Shown here piece after piece: positions 63,598-64,000 of a stretch of 64,000 nucleotides of DNA; position 1 is the first letter of the stretch; every line of letters begins with the position of its first letter. The notes below the pieces were generated by a model. It was given only the letters and a program-made list of their open reading frames with translations, searched no databases and was not told the DNA's origin. This DNA is from BPGX01 sp037447455. Lineage in GTDB: Bacteria; Bacteroidota; Bacteroidia; B-17B0; Aurantibacillaceae. Location of the stretch: NCBI GenBank assembly GCA_037447455.1, contig JBBIGQ010000002.1:255689-319688 (forward strand), read 5' to 3'. The position numbers and the translations under genes were made by a program.

Positions 63598-64000
63598 ATG
63601 CACAAACCTTTAGGGATTATACTACTATTTGTATCCGCATTTTTATATAAAGCACAAAATGATCACAAACTGGATTCCCTTTTCACTGCCTTAAAACACT
63701 GGGAAAGCAAAAGAGGCACAGAAGCCGATACCAATGTGTATAATTGTTATTACCAGATTGGAGTTAAATTTCAAAATTCTAATCCCGATACCGCCATTTA
63801 TTTTCTGAGCAAAAGCATTGAAAGGGCAAAAATTTTAGGAGATAAAATAAAACAAGCAGAAAGCATAATACAACAAGGATGGTGTTATTATATCAAAAGC
63901 GAATTTACCAAAGCGATGGAACAGTATGAGAATGCCTTGAAAATAATGCCGGAGAAAACAGAAAAGAAAGATAACATTCGGAAACAAAGGGTCTATGCCT
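63598..64000 (+). CDS. Exported TPR-like protein, 5' part only
   Basis: An open frame that starts at ATG 63598 and runs off the window end (134 complete codons). It has a signal peptide (LGIILLFVSAFLYKAQ) and then helix pairs of TPR type: VYNCYYQIGVKFQNSNPDTAIYFLSKSIERAKILG and AESIIQQGWCYYIKSEFTKAMEQYENALKIMPEK. Such N termini in Bacteroidota often belong to TPR-fused sensor kinases or adenylate cyclases, but nothing beyond the window is seen. Divergent from the helicase gene. Confidence 0.75.
   Translation, partial: MHKPLGIILLFVSAFLYKAQNDHKLDSLFTALKHWESKRGTEADTNVYNCYYQIGVKFQNSNPDTAIYFLSKSIERAKILGDKIKQAESIIQQGWCYYIKSEFTKAMEQYENALKIMPEKTEKKDNIRKQRVYA

Noticed and set aside
1..64000. tRNA genes, CRISPR arrays, insertion sequences and prophage
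   Set aside because: No cloverleaf-like T-arm pattern, spaced direct repeats, transposase or integrase motifs were found by reading; a dedicated search could still find a missed tRNA.

Overview
The window is a gene-dense, AT-rich chromosomal segment of a Bacteroidota bacterium. The evidence is repeated TAnnTTTG promoter boxes with almost no Shine-Dalgarno leaders, type IX secretion (T9SS) C-terminal sorting domains, a PorW/SprE-like lipoprotein, a PorG-like beta-barrel, DUF4292 and DUF4465 proteins, and many lipoproteins with short Bacteroidota-style signal peptides. A more exact lineage cannot be supported. I saw no rRNA, tRNA, CRISPR array, insertion sequence or phage gene; this looks like core chromosome with a few accessory loci. 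|| Layout. 1-6.1 kb (+): a terminator, aspS, a MATE transporter and a PorW/SprE-like lipoprotein. 6.2-9.5 kb: three small minus-strand proteins (SRPBCC, DUF2200, YdeI/OmdA), a plus-strand methyltransferase and a minus-strand SpoIIE-type phosphatase. 9.65-14.9 kb (+): a cobalamin-riboswitch operon of a TonB-dependent BtuB-like receptor, two T9SS-sorted surface proteins (one DUF4465) and a BtuG-like beta-propeller lipoprotein. 14.9-21.6 kb (-): a membrane protein, an M16 peptidase, dnaX with an A10 run at the end of domain III, an SGNH-like protein and a bacilliredoxin. 21.7-30.1 kb: PorG-like barrel, dnaG, FAH-family enzyme, yidD, UspA, ettA and ychF. 30.2-43.2 kb: mostly a minus-strand block holding nucleoside phosphorylase, VWA protein, 3-hydroxyacyl-CoA dehydrogenase, 2H phosphoesterase, a fused two-NBD peptide ABC ATPase, lpxH and a peptide-binding lipoprotein. 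43.2-51.6 kb: a ComF-like protein, divergent from a coiled-coil protein, then a six-gene minus-strand operon (nucleotidyltransferase, TPR, DUF4292, DUF1571+LysM, truA, MsbA-like ABC exporter), and an NlpC/P60 lipoprotein. 51.8-60.6 kb (-): polysaccharide export and synthesis (Wza-like, Wzc-like tyrosine kinase, RfbC, WecA/MraY-like transferase, lytic transglycosylase) running into uvrA. 60.7-63.5 kb (-): overlapping DEAD-box helicase, small membrane protein and UbiA prenyltransferase. The window ends in an incomplete TPR-like exported protein. || Working together. The cobalamin operon is a complete outer-surface B12 capture unit in which accessory binders appear to be placed by T9SS, and two T9SS component candidates are encoded in the same window. 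The polysaccharide genes form a compact Wza/Wzc-type export module. The most testable novel points are the predicted slippage site in dnaX that would yield a gamma-like short subunit from either frame, the hairpin that abuts the btuB-like start codon behind the riboswitch, the 13-bp GC hairpin inside yidD, and interlocked divergent promoter boxes near 43.23 kb.
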